From positions 1 to 7,805 of the forward strand of contig JADDPV010000064.1 in NCBI GenBank assembly GCA_016781705.1: 7,805 nt of DNA, read 5' to 3'. The notes under the pieces were generated by a model. The model was given only the letters and a program-made list of their open reading frames with translations. It had not been told where the DNA came from and made no database searches. Source of the DNA: Rubrobacter sp. (GTDB lineage Bacteria; Actinomycetota; Rubrobacteria; Rubrobacterales; Rubrobacteraceae). The translations under genes and the position numbers were made by a program. Numbering within the stretch: the first letter of the stretch is position 1; every line of letters begins with the position of its first letter. Shown here piece after piece: positions 1 to 6,211 of this stretch.

Positions 1-187
1 AAGTACATCCAAGATGTTTTTGCGATAACGCCGTGTCACTTCTAGGACTCTTTGGCCGAACTCTTAGGCAGGCCTCCCGAACGCGCCTTACACTTGCTGG
101 CAGCTGCGGACCTTCAGTATTAGCTTGGAGGTACTTAATCTACCATCGCAACCCGGACCGCGGGTCTCGGACCAAAATCGCCCGAGG
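1..187. other. Non-coding left edge
   Basis: I find no convincing gene here. The open frames on both strands lack a good ribosome-binding site and resemble no family I recognise. Base composition in the first 150 bases is less GC-rich than the genes to the right, which suits intergenic or decayed DNA. The only structure I can support is the small hairpin at 151-165. Confidence 0.5.
151..165 (-). terminator. Possible weak terminator hairpin after the HAD gene
   Basis: The arms ACCCG and CGGGT are perfect inverted complements around the five-base loop GACCG. The hairpin lies about 22 bases beyond the stop codon of the minus-strand HAD gene. No T-run follows on the minus strand, so intrinsic termination would be inefficient at best. 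A chance palindrome in GC-rich DNA is the main alternative. Confidence 0.25.
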
Positions 188-979
188 TCAACGGACGCTC
201 GCCCGCTCCAGGCGCCCCTCGGCGAGCGCGTCCAGAGACACGTCGTCGAGGCTCGTCACCACCAAGTCCGCTTCCGCCTCGGCCAGCGCCTCCTGGTCGT
301 CGGCGCGCGCGATGCCCAAGGCCGCCATCTCGCCCGCCTTGGCCGCCTGTATGCCGTTGGTGGCATCCTCCACGACGAAGCACTCCGCCGGCGGGAGCCC
401 GGCCTCCTCGGCGGCGGCGAGGAAGATGTCCGGGGCGGGCTTGCCCTGCCCGAAGTCGCGCCCGCTCACGTCGGCGTCGAGGATGTCCAGCAGCGTGTAG
501 CCGGGCCGCAGGAAGTCGTAGCTCAGCCCCTCCTTATCGGCGAACTCGTCGAGCCGGACGAGCCTCAGGAAGGCGCCCGCGTTCTTGGACGAGGAGGCCG
601 CCGCTATGAGGATGCCGGCGTCCTTGACCGCCATGACGAAGCGCAGGGCGTCCGGGTACTCCTTGAACTCCTTGGCCTCGATCAGCTCGACTATCATCTC
701 CTGCTTGCGGTCACCATACTCCCGGGCGCGCCGCTCGGCGTCGGGCACGTTGAAGTACTCCAGCGCCGCCTGGGCGCCCTTGAAGCGCGGCTTGCCGCTC
801 ATCTCCCTGTGGTACACCTGCGGCGTAAACGCCTCCGGCGACCAGGAGGTCTGTCCGCGGATGTCGCTCCAGTCGCCCTCCATGAGCTGCTTCAGGCCCT
901 CGCGCCACGCCTGCTCATGGGGTGAGTCCACCAGCACACCGTCCACGTCGAAGATCGCGCCCCGAAAACCAGGCACCAT
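188..979 (-). CDS. HAD-superfamily hydrolase, beta-phosphoglucomutase-like
   Basis: This 263-residue protein carries all four HAD motifs. Motif I is DVDGVLVDS, with the nucleophile Asp11 and acid/base Asp13. Motif II is in AAASSSKN (around Ser129). Motif III is Lys180 in GKPAPDIF. Motif IV is VVEDATNGI, with Glu204 and Asp205. The helical cap lies between motifs I and II (about residues 20-105), as in subclass I phosphatases and beta-phosphoglucomutases. Family knowledge predicts a cytoplasmic phosphosugar mutase or phosphatase using Mg2+ and an aspartyl-phosphate intermediate; the exact substrate cannot be read from sequence. The start is supported by a strong AGAAAGGAGG-type ribosome-binding site just upstream (complement of 981-994). 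The gene begins 17 bases after the ancestral stop of a sugar-porter relic, so the two were probably one carbohydrate operon. The resemblance to HAD proteins found near trehalose, maltose or kojibiose phosphorylase genes is suggestive only. Confidence 0.9.
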   Translation of the reverse strand: MVPGFRGAIFDVDGVLVDSPHEQAWREGLKQLMEGDWSDIRGQTSWSPEAFTPQVYHREMSGKPRFKGAQAALEYFNVPDAERRAREYGDRKQEMIVELIEAKEFKEYPDALRFVMAVKDAGILIAAASSSKNAGAFLRLVRLDEFADKEGLSYDFLRPGYTLLDILDADVSGRDFGQGKPAPDIFLAAAEEAGLPPAECFVVEDATNGIQAAKAGEMAALGIARADDQEALAEAEADLVVTSLDDVSLDALAEGRLERASVR

Positions 980-996
980 ACCTTCCTCCTTTCTGG

Positions 997-1146
997 CTAA
1001 CGCACGCGACTGGACCCTACCGTCGTGCCCCGGAAGTCCGCCTCTATCTACTCCAGCGTCCGTCCCTTCGTCTCCGGCACCCGGAAGTACACGAAGAACC
1101 CTATTACGAGGGCGGGCCGGATCCAGGACTCCAGGAGCTCCCGGTA
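997..1146 (-). pseudogene. 3' relic of an MFS sugar porter
   Basis: On the minus strand, codons 1146 to 1051 encode a hydrophobic stretch (ALVIGFFVYF) followed by RVPETKGRTLE. PETKGR-(S/T)-LE is the diagnostic end of transmembrane helix 12 in the sugar porter family of the major facilitator superfamily. An in-frame TAG at 1048-1050 interrupts it, yet the same frame continues as IEADFRGTT to a second stop at 997-999. Functional relatives read LEEIEAD or LEQIEAD here, so the TAG looks like a point mutation of GAG or CAG. Only about the last 45 codons survive of a protein usually near 450-500 residues; the rest is gone and the relic abuts the stop of the upstream HAD gene. Its ancestral role would have been proton-coupled sugar uptake in the same operon as the flanking HAD enzymes. 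Confidence 0.8.
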
Positions 1147-1147
1147 G

Positions 1148-1903
1148 CTACCCCTTCTCACGTTTTCCTCTGGCCGCCTCTATCCGCCGGCGTACCACGG
1201 CGGGCAGCGTCCGGGGATCCTCCACCACCCATTGGGCGTCCAGAACGCCCGACTCGCGGAGCCCCCGGCGGGTGAGGGTGGTAGCGACGGCGACGACCAC
1301 CATCCCGGCCGCCAGCGCTGCCTTGACGCCGGCGGGCGAGTCCTCGATCACCAGGAACTCCTCCGGCGGCACGCCCATCTTTTTCGCCACAAGCAAATCT
1401 ATCTCCGGGTCGGGCTTGCCACGCCGGACATCGTCCCTGGTCGCGACCACGGCGAAGGCGTCCGAGAGGCCGAGCACGGAGAGCACGCGCCGCACGTGGT
1501 GGCGGTGGGACATCGTCGTCAGCGCTGTCGGATAACCTTGGCGCCGCAGCTCGTGCAGCAGCTCGATGTTGTACGGGTACCGCTGCTTCAGGAGCAGGTC
1601 GGGGTCGTCGAGCAATCCCTCGTAGATCCGGAGCCGGACCCCCGCGAAGGCCTGCCACGGCTCGTCGGCCTCGAACTCGTGCATGCGCTCCCGGGCTACC
1701 TCCTCCAACCCGAAGCGCCGCATCAAGGCGCTGGCGACCTCCTCACGCGAGCGGCCCACAAGGTCTCCGAAGGCCGCGAGCACGTCTGCCTCGCGGACAT
1801 GCTCGGGCCGAAGCTCGACGGCGGCGCGGGCGTAGGAGAGGGCTTTGAGTTCCTCCGTCTCCAACAGGGTGCCGTCCAGATCGAAGATCACAGCCGATAT
1901 CAC
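1148..1903 (-). CDS. HAD-superfamily phosphatase / phosphoglucomutase-like
   Basis: I place the start at the GTG at 1901-1903, giving 251 residues beginning VISAVIFDLDGTLLET. This puts motif I (Asp8, Asp10) at the very N-terminus, as in most HAD proteins, and a GAGGAG ribosome-binding site lies five bases upstream. The other motifs are Thr130 in ALTTMSH, Lys163 in RGKPDPE, and Glu187/Asp188 in LVIEDSPAG. The region from about residue 18 to 105 is the helical cap of subclass I HAD enzymes. The family hydrolyses or isomerises phosphorylated small molecules in the cytoplasm with Mg2+; the substrate is unknown. It is only distantly similar to the neighbouring HAD protein, so this is not a recent duplication. 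The frame is open for another 49 codons to a GTG at 2048-2050 with its own strong Shine-Dalgarno sequence, so a longer product is possible. The start GTGA overlaps the stop of a short upstream frame. Confidence 0.85.
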   Translation of the reverse strand: MISAVIFDLDGTLLETEELKALSYARAAVELRPEHVREADVLAAFGDLVGRSREEVASALMRRFGLEEVARERMHEFEADEPWQAFAGVRLRIYEGLLDDPDLLLKQRYPYNIELLHELRRQGYPTALTTMSHRHHVRRVLSVLGLSDAFAVVATRDDVRRGKPDPEIDLLVAKKMGVPPEEFLVIEDSPAGVKAALAAGMVVVAVATTLTRRGLRESGVLDAQWVVEDPRTLPAVVRRRIEAARGKREKG

Positions 1904-2050
1904 GATAGCTCCTCGAGTAACCGCTCTATCTTCCCGACCACATCTCTGCCCAAATGGAATCGTATACGTCGAGGCCTTTGAGAGCGAAGGCGGGGTGCGC
2001 GAAAGCCATCCGAGATGGTTCCTGATCGTCTTCACTCCTTCCATCAGCAC
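1900..2050 (-). pseudogene. Possible frameshifted mini-ORF coupled to the HAD gene
   Basis: A GTG at 2048-2050 follows a GGGGGAGG ribosome-binding site (complement of 2058-2065) at the ideal seven-base spacing, and is followed by LMEGVKTIRNHLGWLSR. In a different frame, a charged tail ending GRDVVGKIERLLEELS stops at TGA 1900-1902, overlapping the GTG start of the HAD gene by the classic GTGA four-base overlap. A single frameshift would join them into a protein of about 50 residues that is translationally coupled to the HAD gene. I do not recognise a family. Alternatives are that the GTG at 2050 gives the HAD protein an N-terminal extension, or that the tail is the end of a larger deleted gene. 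Confidence 0.3.
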
Positions 2051-2101
2051 GACGGATCCTCCCCCGAATGCTCCTTCACCGGGGTCCCGACAGCTCCCCG
2101 T

Positions 2102-2121
2102 ACCGGCGAACCCTGGCCGGT
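2102..2121 (-). terminator. Hairpin after the PPDK gene
   Basis: Perfect six-base arms ACCGGC and GCCGGT enclose an eight-base loop, 17 bases past the PPDK stop codon. There is no T-tract on the minus strand after it, so it is at best an attenuating or RNA-end-protecting hairpin rather than a canonical intrinsic terminator. Confidence 0.3.
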
Positions 2122-2138
2122 TGGACGCACCTCGACGC

Positions 2139-4820
2139 TCACGCCGGTTGCCTCGTGGTTGACTGCCCCTTCAGGGCGGCCTGCGCGGCGGCGAGCCGCG
2201 CGCCGGGGACGCGGAAGGGCGAGCAGGAGACGTAATCGAGGCCCGCTTCGTGGAAGAAGGCGACGCTCTTGGGGTCGCCGCCGTGCTCCCCACAGACGCC
2301 GAGCTTGAGGTTCGGGTTCGTCTTTCGGCCCCGCTCGCGGGCCATGTGGACCAGCTCGCCGACGCCGTCCTGGTCGAGCGTCTCGAAGGGGTTCTCGCGC
2401 AGGATGCCGCTCCTAAGGTAGTCGGAGAGGAACTTTTCCTCGGCGTCGTCGCGGCTTATGCCGCAGACCATCTGGGTGAGGTCGTTGGTCCCGAAGGAGA
2501 AGAAGTCGGCCACGCGCGCTATCTCCTCGGCCACCGCGCACGCCCGCGGAAGCTCTATCATGGTCCCGATGGGCACCTTTTCCTCGGCGAGCTCCGCCAG
2601 GATCAGGGTCCGCATCCTCTCCAGCTCGGAGGCGAAGCCGACTAGCGGGATCATTATCTCGACCACCGGCTCGCCCCCGGCCTCTCTAACGGCTTTTATA
2701 GCCTGTGCTATGGCGCGTGCCTGCATCAGATAGACCTCGGGGCGCAGGAGCCCGAGCCTGCAACCCCGCAGCCCCAGCATCGGGTTCCTCTCCTCGAGGC
2801 TCTCCGCCACCCGCAGCTGCCGTCTCTGCTCTTCGGCGCTCTCTCCCCGCGCCTCGCGGGCGGCTATCTCCTTCGTCAGGACCTTGGGTTCGGGGAGGAA
2901 CTCGTGCAGCGGCGGGTCCAGGAGGCGCACGGTGACCGGCAGCCCGTCCATGGCCTGGAAGATCCCCTCGAAGTCCTCGCGCTGCATGGGCTCCAGCAGG
3001 ACCAGGGCCTCGCGCAGCGCCTCGACGCCCTCCGAGAGGATCATCTCGCGCATGATGCGGAGCCGCTCGCCCTCCATGAACATGTGCTCCGTGCGGCACA
3101 GCCCGATGCCCTGCGCCCCGAGCTCCCTGGCCCGCCGGGCGTCCTCGGGCGTATCGGCGTTGGCCCTCACCCCGAGGGCGCGCGCCTCGTCGGCCCACCG
3201 GAGCAAAGCTTCGAAGTCCTCGCTCGGCTCGGGCGCGACCAGCGGCACGGGGCCCCGGATGACGCTACCGTCCGCCCCGTCTATGGTGAGGACGTCGCCG
3301 GGCTTGAACGTCGTGCCGTCCAGGCTGATCTCGTCCCCCATGGGGTCTATCTTGAGGGCGCCGCACCCGGTCACGGCGGGCTTGCCCATCCCGCGGGCGA
3401 CGACCGCCGCGTGGCTGGTCATGCCCCCCAAAGCCGTCAGCACGCCCTCGGCCGCGAACATGCCCTCGATGTCGTCCGGGTTGGTCTCCCGGCGTACCAG
3501 GAGCACCGCCTCCCCGGCGTCGGCCCGCTCCCTGGCCTCCTCCGCGGTGAGGACTATCTTCCCCGTGGCCGCCCCCGGCGAGGCCGGGAGGCCGTGCGCC
3601 AGGACTTCGAGGTCGGCCTCCGGGTCCACGCGGGGGTGGAGGAGTTGTTCCAGCACCGCGGGCTCGACGCGCAGAACGGCCTCCTCGTGGGAGATGAGGC
3701 CCTCCTCGGCCATATCGCGCGCGATCCTCAAAGCCGCCGCCGCCGTGCGCTTGCCGCTCCTGGTCTGGAGCATGTACAGCCTGTCGCGCTCTACCGTGAA
3801 CTCCATGTCCTGCATGTCCCGGTTCTCGCGCTCTAACCGCTCCGCGGTCTCGAGGAACTGCCGGTAGGCGGCGGGCAAGACCTCTTCCATCTCCGCGAGC
3901 GGCCTGGGCGTGCGGATGCCCGCGACCACGTCCTCGCCCTGGGCGTTGAGCAGGAACTCGCCGTAGATGCCCCGCTCCCCCGTGGCCGGGTTGCGGGTGA
4001 ACGCCACCCCGGTCGCCGAGGTCTCCCCCATGTTCCCAAAGACCATCCGCTGCACCGTGACGGCCGTCCCCAGAGACTCCGGGATGCCGTACTCCCTGCG
4101 GTACGCCGCGGCCCGCTCCCCCATCCACGAGTCGAAGACCGCCCTTATCGCCAGCTCGAGCTGTTTGTCGGGATCATCCGGGAACCCCACCCTGGCCTCC
4201 CGGGCAACGATGTCCTTGAACCGTCCCACGAGCTCCTCGAGGTCCTGCGCCGTAAGCTCCGTGTCCGCCTGAACACCCCGCTCGCCTTTCATCTCCTCGA
4301 TGGCCCCCTCGAAGAGATGCCCGGGCACCTTCAAGACTATCTCCCCGAACGCCTGTATAAAGCGCCGGTGGGAGTCCTGGGCGAAGCGTTCGTTCCCGGT
4401 GCTCTCGGCCAAGCCCCGGACGGTGGCGTCGTTGAGGCCCAGGTTCAGGACGGTGTCCATCATCCCCGGCATGGAGATCGGGGCCCCGCTCCTTACCGAG
4501 ACCAGCAGCGGGTTCTCGGGGTCCCCGAACCCCCGGCCCGCGGCCTCTTCCAGGCGCCTTAGGTGGTCCTTGACCTCGGCCATCAAGCCCTCGGGCAACT
4601 CACCGGAGCTTATGTAGGAACCGCAAGCCTCCGTCGTTATGATGAAGCCTTCGGGTACCGGGAGGCCGAGTTGGCGCATCCGCATGAGCCCCGTGCCCTT
4701 CCCCCCGTACAGGGCCAGGAGGTCTTCCGTCCCCGGGTCCTCCGCGAAACCGTACACGAACCTCGCACCCGCCTCTGCGGCCTCGCTGCTCGTCCGGCGG
4801 TCTTCTTCTGGCGCCTTCAT
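2139..4820 (-). CDS. ppdK: Pyruvate, phosphate dikinase
   Basis: This 893-residue enzyme interconverts pyruvate + ATP + phosphate with phosphoenolpyruvate + AMP + pyrophosphate in the cytoplasm. Its length matches bacterial PPDK (about 870-900). The N-terminal ATP-grasp part carries GGKGTGL (39-45) and the basic SVRSGAPISMPGM segment (108-120). The swivelling phosphohistidine domain has GGMTSHAAVVAR, with catalytic His470 and Thr468, the residue that the PPDK regulatory protein phosphorylates in other organisms. The C-terminal TIM barrel has the metal/PEP motifs TMIELPRA (753-760) and FGTNDLTQM (776-784), and catalytic Cys843 in GVCGEHGGDP. All catalytic residues are present, so it should be active. 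The segment MVCGISRDD (784-792) differs from the usual T-F-G-x-SRDD. The ATG has a well-placed AGGAGGAG ribosome-binding site (complement of 4824-4831). It lies about 70 bases after a PTS enzyme I relic, another PEP-utilising enzyme, and may share its transcript. No regulatory-kinase gene is in the window. Confidence 0.97.
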   Translation of the reverse strand: MKAPEEDRRTSSEAAEAGARFVYGFAEDPGTEDLLALYGGKGTGLMRMRQLGLPVPEGFIITTEACGSYISSGELPEGLMAEVKDHLRRLEEAAGRGFGDPENPLLVSVRSGAPISMPGMMDTVLNLGLNDATVRGLAESTGNERFAQDSHRRFIQAFGEIVLKVPGHLFEGAIEEMKGERGVQADTELTAQDLEELVGRFKDIVAREARVGFPDDPDKQLELAIRAVFDSWMGERAAAYRREYGIPESLGTAVTVQRMVFGNMGETSATGVAFTRNPATGERGIYGEFLLNAQGEDVVAGIRTPRPLAEMEEVLPAAYRQFLETAERLERENRDMQDMEFTVERDRLYMLQTRSGKRTAAAALRIARDMAEEGLISHEEAVLRVEPAVLEQLLHPRVDPEADLEVLAHGLPASPGAATGKIVLTAEEARERADAGEAVLLVRRETNPDDIEGMFAAEGVLTALGGMTSHAAVVARGMGKPAVTGCGALKIDPMGDEISLDGTTFKPGDVLTIDGADGSVIRGPVPLVAPEPSEDFEALLRWADEARALGVRANADTPEDARRARELGAQGIGLCRTEHMFMEGERLRIMREMILSEGVEALREALVLLEPMQREDFEGIFQAMDGLPVTVRLLDPPLHEFLPEPKVLTKEIAAREARGESAEEQRRQLRVAESLEERNPMLGLRGCRLGLLRPEVYLMQARAIAQAIKAVREAGGEPVVEIMIPLVGFASELERMRTLILAELAEEKVPIGTMIELPRACAVAEEIARVADFFSFGTNDLTQMVCGISRDDAEEKFLSDYLRSGILRENPFETLDQDGVGELVHMARERGRKTNPNLKLGVCGEHGGDPKSVAFFHEAGLDYVSCSPFRVPGARLAAAQAALKGQSTTRQPA

Positions 4821-4891
4821 GCTCTCCTCCTGTGCCTTTACTTAGCGCCCCGCGAAGGCCCCGTTACGGGCCCTCACGTGGCGTCCAATCC

Positions 4892-5484
4892 CTACAACTC
4901 GGAGACGATCTTCTTTGCCCTCGGTATGAAGGGAACACTCATGCTCAACTCGGTGACGCCCAGCCCGACCAGCTTGGGGATCATTGCGGGCTCCCCGGCC
5001 GTCTCCCCGCACACCCCGACCCAGATCCCCGCCTCCCGCGCCGCCTCGCAGGTCTTCCCTATAAGGTCCAGCACCGCCGGGTGGTCGGCGCTTTGCAGGC
5101 GGGTGAGGCGCTCGTTGCCCCTGTCCGCGGCCAGCGTGTACTGGACCAAGTCGTTGGTCCCGATAGAGAAGAACGAGACCTTGGGGGCGATGTCCTGGGC
5201 CCGCACCGCCGCCGCTGGCGTCTCGACCATCACCCCAACCTCGACCTCCCCGTATTGCGCCCCCTCGTTCCTCAACTCTTCGCGGCACTCATCGAGGATC
5301 TTCTTGGCGGCGCGCAACTCCACGGCGTCCAGTGGGAGGTCCGCGAGCCCTCGGAGATGACGAAGGCCAGGGCCATCCCCTTGGGGATGCGAGCCGTGTC
5401 GGAGGGGGCCAGGTTGAGGGCCAGGATCACAGAGGGCTCGGAGAGGGTTTCGAGGCCGGTCTTCTTACCGGCCGGTTCGCGTTC
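4892..5484 (-). pseudogene. ptsI: PTS enzyme I relic with its central part deleted
   Basis: Two pieces of phosphoenolpyruvate-protein phosphotransferase (enzyme I) survive in different frames. The upstream piece (5484 to about 5332) reads LSEPSVILALNLAPSDTAR and then EGSRTSH, ending at the active-site histidine codon (5332-5334). Only about nine bases later the C-terminal barrel resumes (5323 to 4892) with VMVETPAAAV, FFSIGTNDLVQYTLAADRGN, and GVCGETAG with the catalytic cysteine. By comparison with Escherichia coli enzyme I, whose sites are His189 and Cys502, roughly 200 residues between them are missing, as are most of the N-terminal HPr-binding domain and the last 30 or so residues. The two pieces are out of frame at the junction, and the 143-codon downstream frame has no ribosome-binding site before its GTG (5321-5323). 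I call it non-functional. Ancestrally it moved phosphate from PEP to HPr for sugar import. The N-terminal piece alone could equally be from a DhaM-like protein, but the C-terminal piece is clearly enzyme I. Confidence 0.85.
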
Positions 5485-5510
5485 GTGATGTCGTCGATGG
5501 TCTGGCTCAT
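5427..5510 (-). other. Short ORF with good start site, probably remnant of a gene start
   Basis: An ATG at 5508-5510 lies eight bases after GGGAGAG on the minus strand and opens a 27-codon frame beginning MSQTIDDITNANR, before running into the frame opposite the enzyme I relic. The start context is good but the product resembles nothing I know. The likely explanation is the preserved 5' end of a deleted operon gene, possibly enzyme I or a PTS component, followed by a frameshift. It may not be translated into anything useful. Confidence 0.25.
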
Positions 5511-5515
5511 CCGGC

Positions 5516-5665
5516 TTACTCTCCCTTCAATCGCTTTTTCGTGTCAATAGTATCTTGAACCTGTACGGCGTCCCGATCAAGGTCGGCGGGCTTGGCCCGC
5601 GCGAGCGGGGCGGAGAGCTCGTAGGTCAGGTCCAGGCTCGGGTTCGACGTGAGGGTCGAGATCAT
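5516..5665 (-). pseudogene. fruK: 1-phosphofructokinase N-terminal stub
   Basis: The 49-codon frame begins MISTLTSNPSLDLTYEL, which matches the first beta strand of PfkB-family 1-phosphofructokinases (typically MI-x-T-x-T-x-NP-(S/A)-LD-x-T-x-E). The full enzyme is about 300-330 residues and phosphorylates fructose 1-phosphate to fructose 1,6-bisphosphate. Here the homology ends after some 20-35 residues, before the conserved GGKGxNVA substrate-binding motif, and the frame closes with an unrelated charged tail (DTKKRLKGE). The start codon overlaps the stop of the upstream DeoR-type relic as ATGA (5662-5665), the usual arrangement of fruR-fruK pairs, and a GGAGGTGG ribosome-binding site precedes it. 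Initiation signals are therefore intact while the catalytic protein is gone. Confidence 0.75.
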
Positions 5666-5936
5666 GCGTGCACCACCTCCAATCCGGCTGCCTCTAGCTC
5701 GCGCGCGGCCTCTTCCTCGATCCCGCCATCGGTGACCAACGCATATACCTCCCCGATCTCCGCGAACCGGGCGCGAAGTGCTCCTGGCCCACCCTGGTGC
5801 GGTTGGTCAGTGAGGTTCTCCGCTCAACGGCAGCTCCGTCGGCCCAGGCGAACGCGCTATCGGGGACGCGATTATCGAGGCGACTCGCGGCACGCTCGCC
5901 ACCGGCCGGCCGCAGCCCGGCGAGCCCATCGCTCAT
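5662..5936 (-). pseudogene. fruR: DeoR/FruR-type sugar repressor relic
   Basis: The C-terminal half of a DeoR-family repressor is recognisable. One frame gives SAFAWADGAAVE, matching the family's AF-x-GADG-x-x-x-E segment, then joins directly to RTRVGQEHFA. A one- or two-base shift near 5770-5772 follows, after which another frame continues RFAEIGEVYALVTDGG and ends in GLEVVHA. In intact relatives the segment reads VGQEHFARFAEIGEV without interruption and about 25-30 residues separate the ADG region from it, so there is both an internal deletion and a frameshift. No DNA-binding helix-turn-helix is left upstream. Ancestrally it would have repressed the fructose operon in response to a fructose phosphate. 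Its stop overlaps the start of the fruK stub by ATGA, confirming operon order regulator, kinase, PTS enzyme. Confidence 0.75.
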
Positions 5937-6076
5937 CGCCCCAATTTCTACAGAAGCACGCGATCCTCGCGAACTGCCTCGTTCCGGTCGCCGTCGACTA
6001 TCCACGGCCCTCACCCCACGATCTCCGTACCCCACCATCTCCTCGCACGGTGCTGGTACGGCTCCTTATCGGCCCC

Positions 6077-6105
6077 AGCATACTGCTACCGATTCTTCGC
6101 GTCAA
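6077..6105 (-). promoter_or_regulatory. Candidate sigma-70 promoter of the former fructose-PTS operon
   Basis: On the minus strand, TTGACG (complement of 6100-6105) and TATGCT (complement of 6077-6082) are separated by exactly 17 bases. The first matches the -35 consensus at five of six positions and the second the -10 at four of six. It faces the fruR-fruK-ptsI relics and, beyond them, ppdK, so transcription could still proceed towards ppdK. Confidence 0.5.
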
Positions 6106-6110
6106 GTGAG

Positions 6111-6120
6111 CATCTTGATG
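6111..6120. promoter_or_regulatory. Short palindrome beside the minus-strand -35
   Basis: CATCTTGATG is a pair of four-base arms (CATC/GATG) around TT, five bases upstream of the minus-strand -35 hexamer. Its position would suit a regulator half-site, but a ten-base palindrome is weak evidence on its own. Confidence 0.2.
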
Positions 6121-6129
6121 ATCATTTGT

Positions 6130-6151
6130 GCAAGACGGAGGCGTGTCTTGC
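6130..6151. promoter_or_regulatory. Inverted repeat, candidate operator
   Basis: GCAAGAC (6130-6136) and GTCTTGC (6145-6151) are perfect seven-base inverted repeats with an eight-base spacer, giving arm centres about 15 bases apart. It lies between two divergent promoter-like elements and about 90 bases before the SorC start codon. SorC-family regulators commonly bind dyads near their own promoter, so this is the best operator candidate in the window. An RNA hairpin is possible but would lie upstream of the predicted transcript start. Confidence 0.4.
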
Positions 6152-6202
6152 GGTTCGAGGGTACGGGGAAGCACGGATCGGAGTGCCCGGATGTCGGCCC
6201 CG

Positions 6203-6211
6203 TGGCATAAT
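6203..6211 (+). promoter_or_regulatory. Extended -10 promoter for the SorC regulator
   Basis: TGGCATAAT matches the extended -10 pattern TGn-TATAAT with one mismatch. It predicts a transcript start near 6218, leaving a leader of about 20 bases that contains the GGGAGG ribosome-binding site at 6227-6232. No good -35 hexamer is visible 16-18 bases upstream, which is tolerated by extended -10 promoters. Confidence 0.4.

Noticed and set aside
84..135. TTGCTG/TATTAG pair as a plus-strand promoter at the left edge
   Set aside because: Poor consensus match and no plus-strand gene follows.
125..925. 266-codon plus-strand frame opposite the first HAD gene
   Set aside because: It mirrors the codon structure of the HAD gene, has no recognisable domain, and the minus-strand protein has all four catalytic motifs.
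1232..1981. 249-codon plus-strand frame opposite the second HAD gene
   Set aside because: Antisense shadow; the minus-strand HAD motifs are decisive.
2904..3836. Long plus-strand frames opposite ppdK
   Set aside because: They are antisense shadows of a high-GC gene: low-complexity Arg/Ala/Gly/Pro-rich products, no ribosome-binding sites, and ppdK accounts for the region in full.
4854..4876. GGCCCCGTTACGGGCCC hairpin before ppdK as a terminator
   Set aside because: The stem has a mismatch and a very small loop, and no T-run follows on the minus strand.
4892..5323. 143-codon enzyme I C-terminal fragment as a functional standalone protein
   Set aside because: It has no ribosome-binding site, starts mid-domain, lacks the phosphohistidine domain and the C-terminal end, and sits next to out-of-frame enzyme I sequence.
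5555..6109. 184-codon plus-strand frame across the fruR/fruK relics
   Set aside because: Composition is Arg/Ser/Pro-rich and the opposite strand holds recognisable FruR and FruK sequence.
6145..6165. tRNA T-arm-like GGTTCGAGG
   Set aside because: No acceptor, D or anticodon arms can be built around it.
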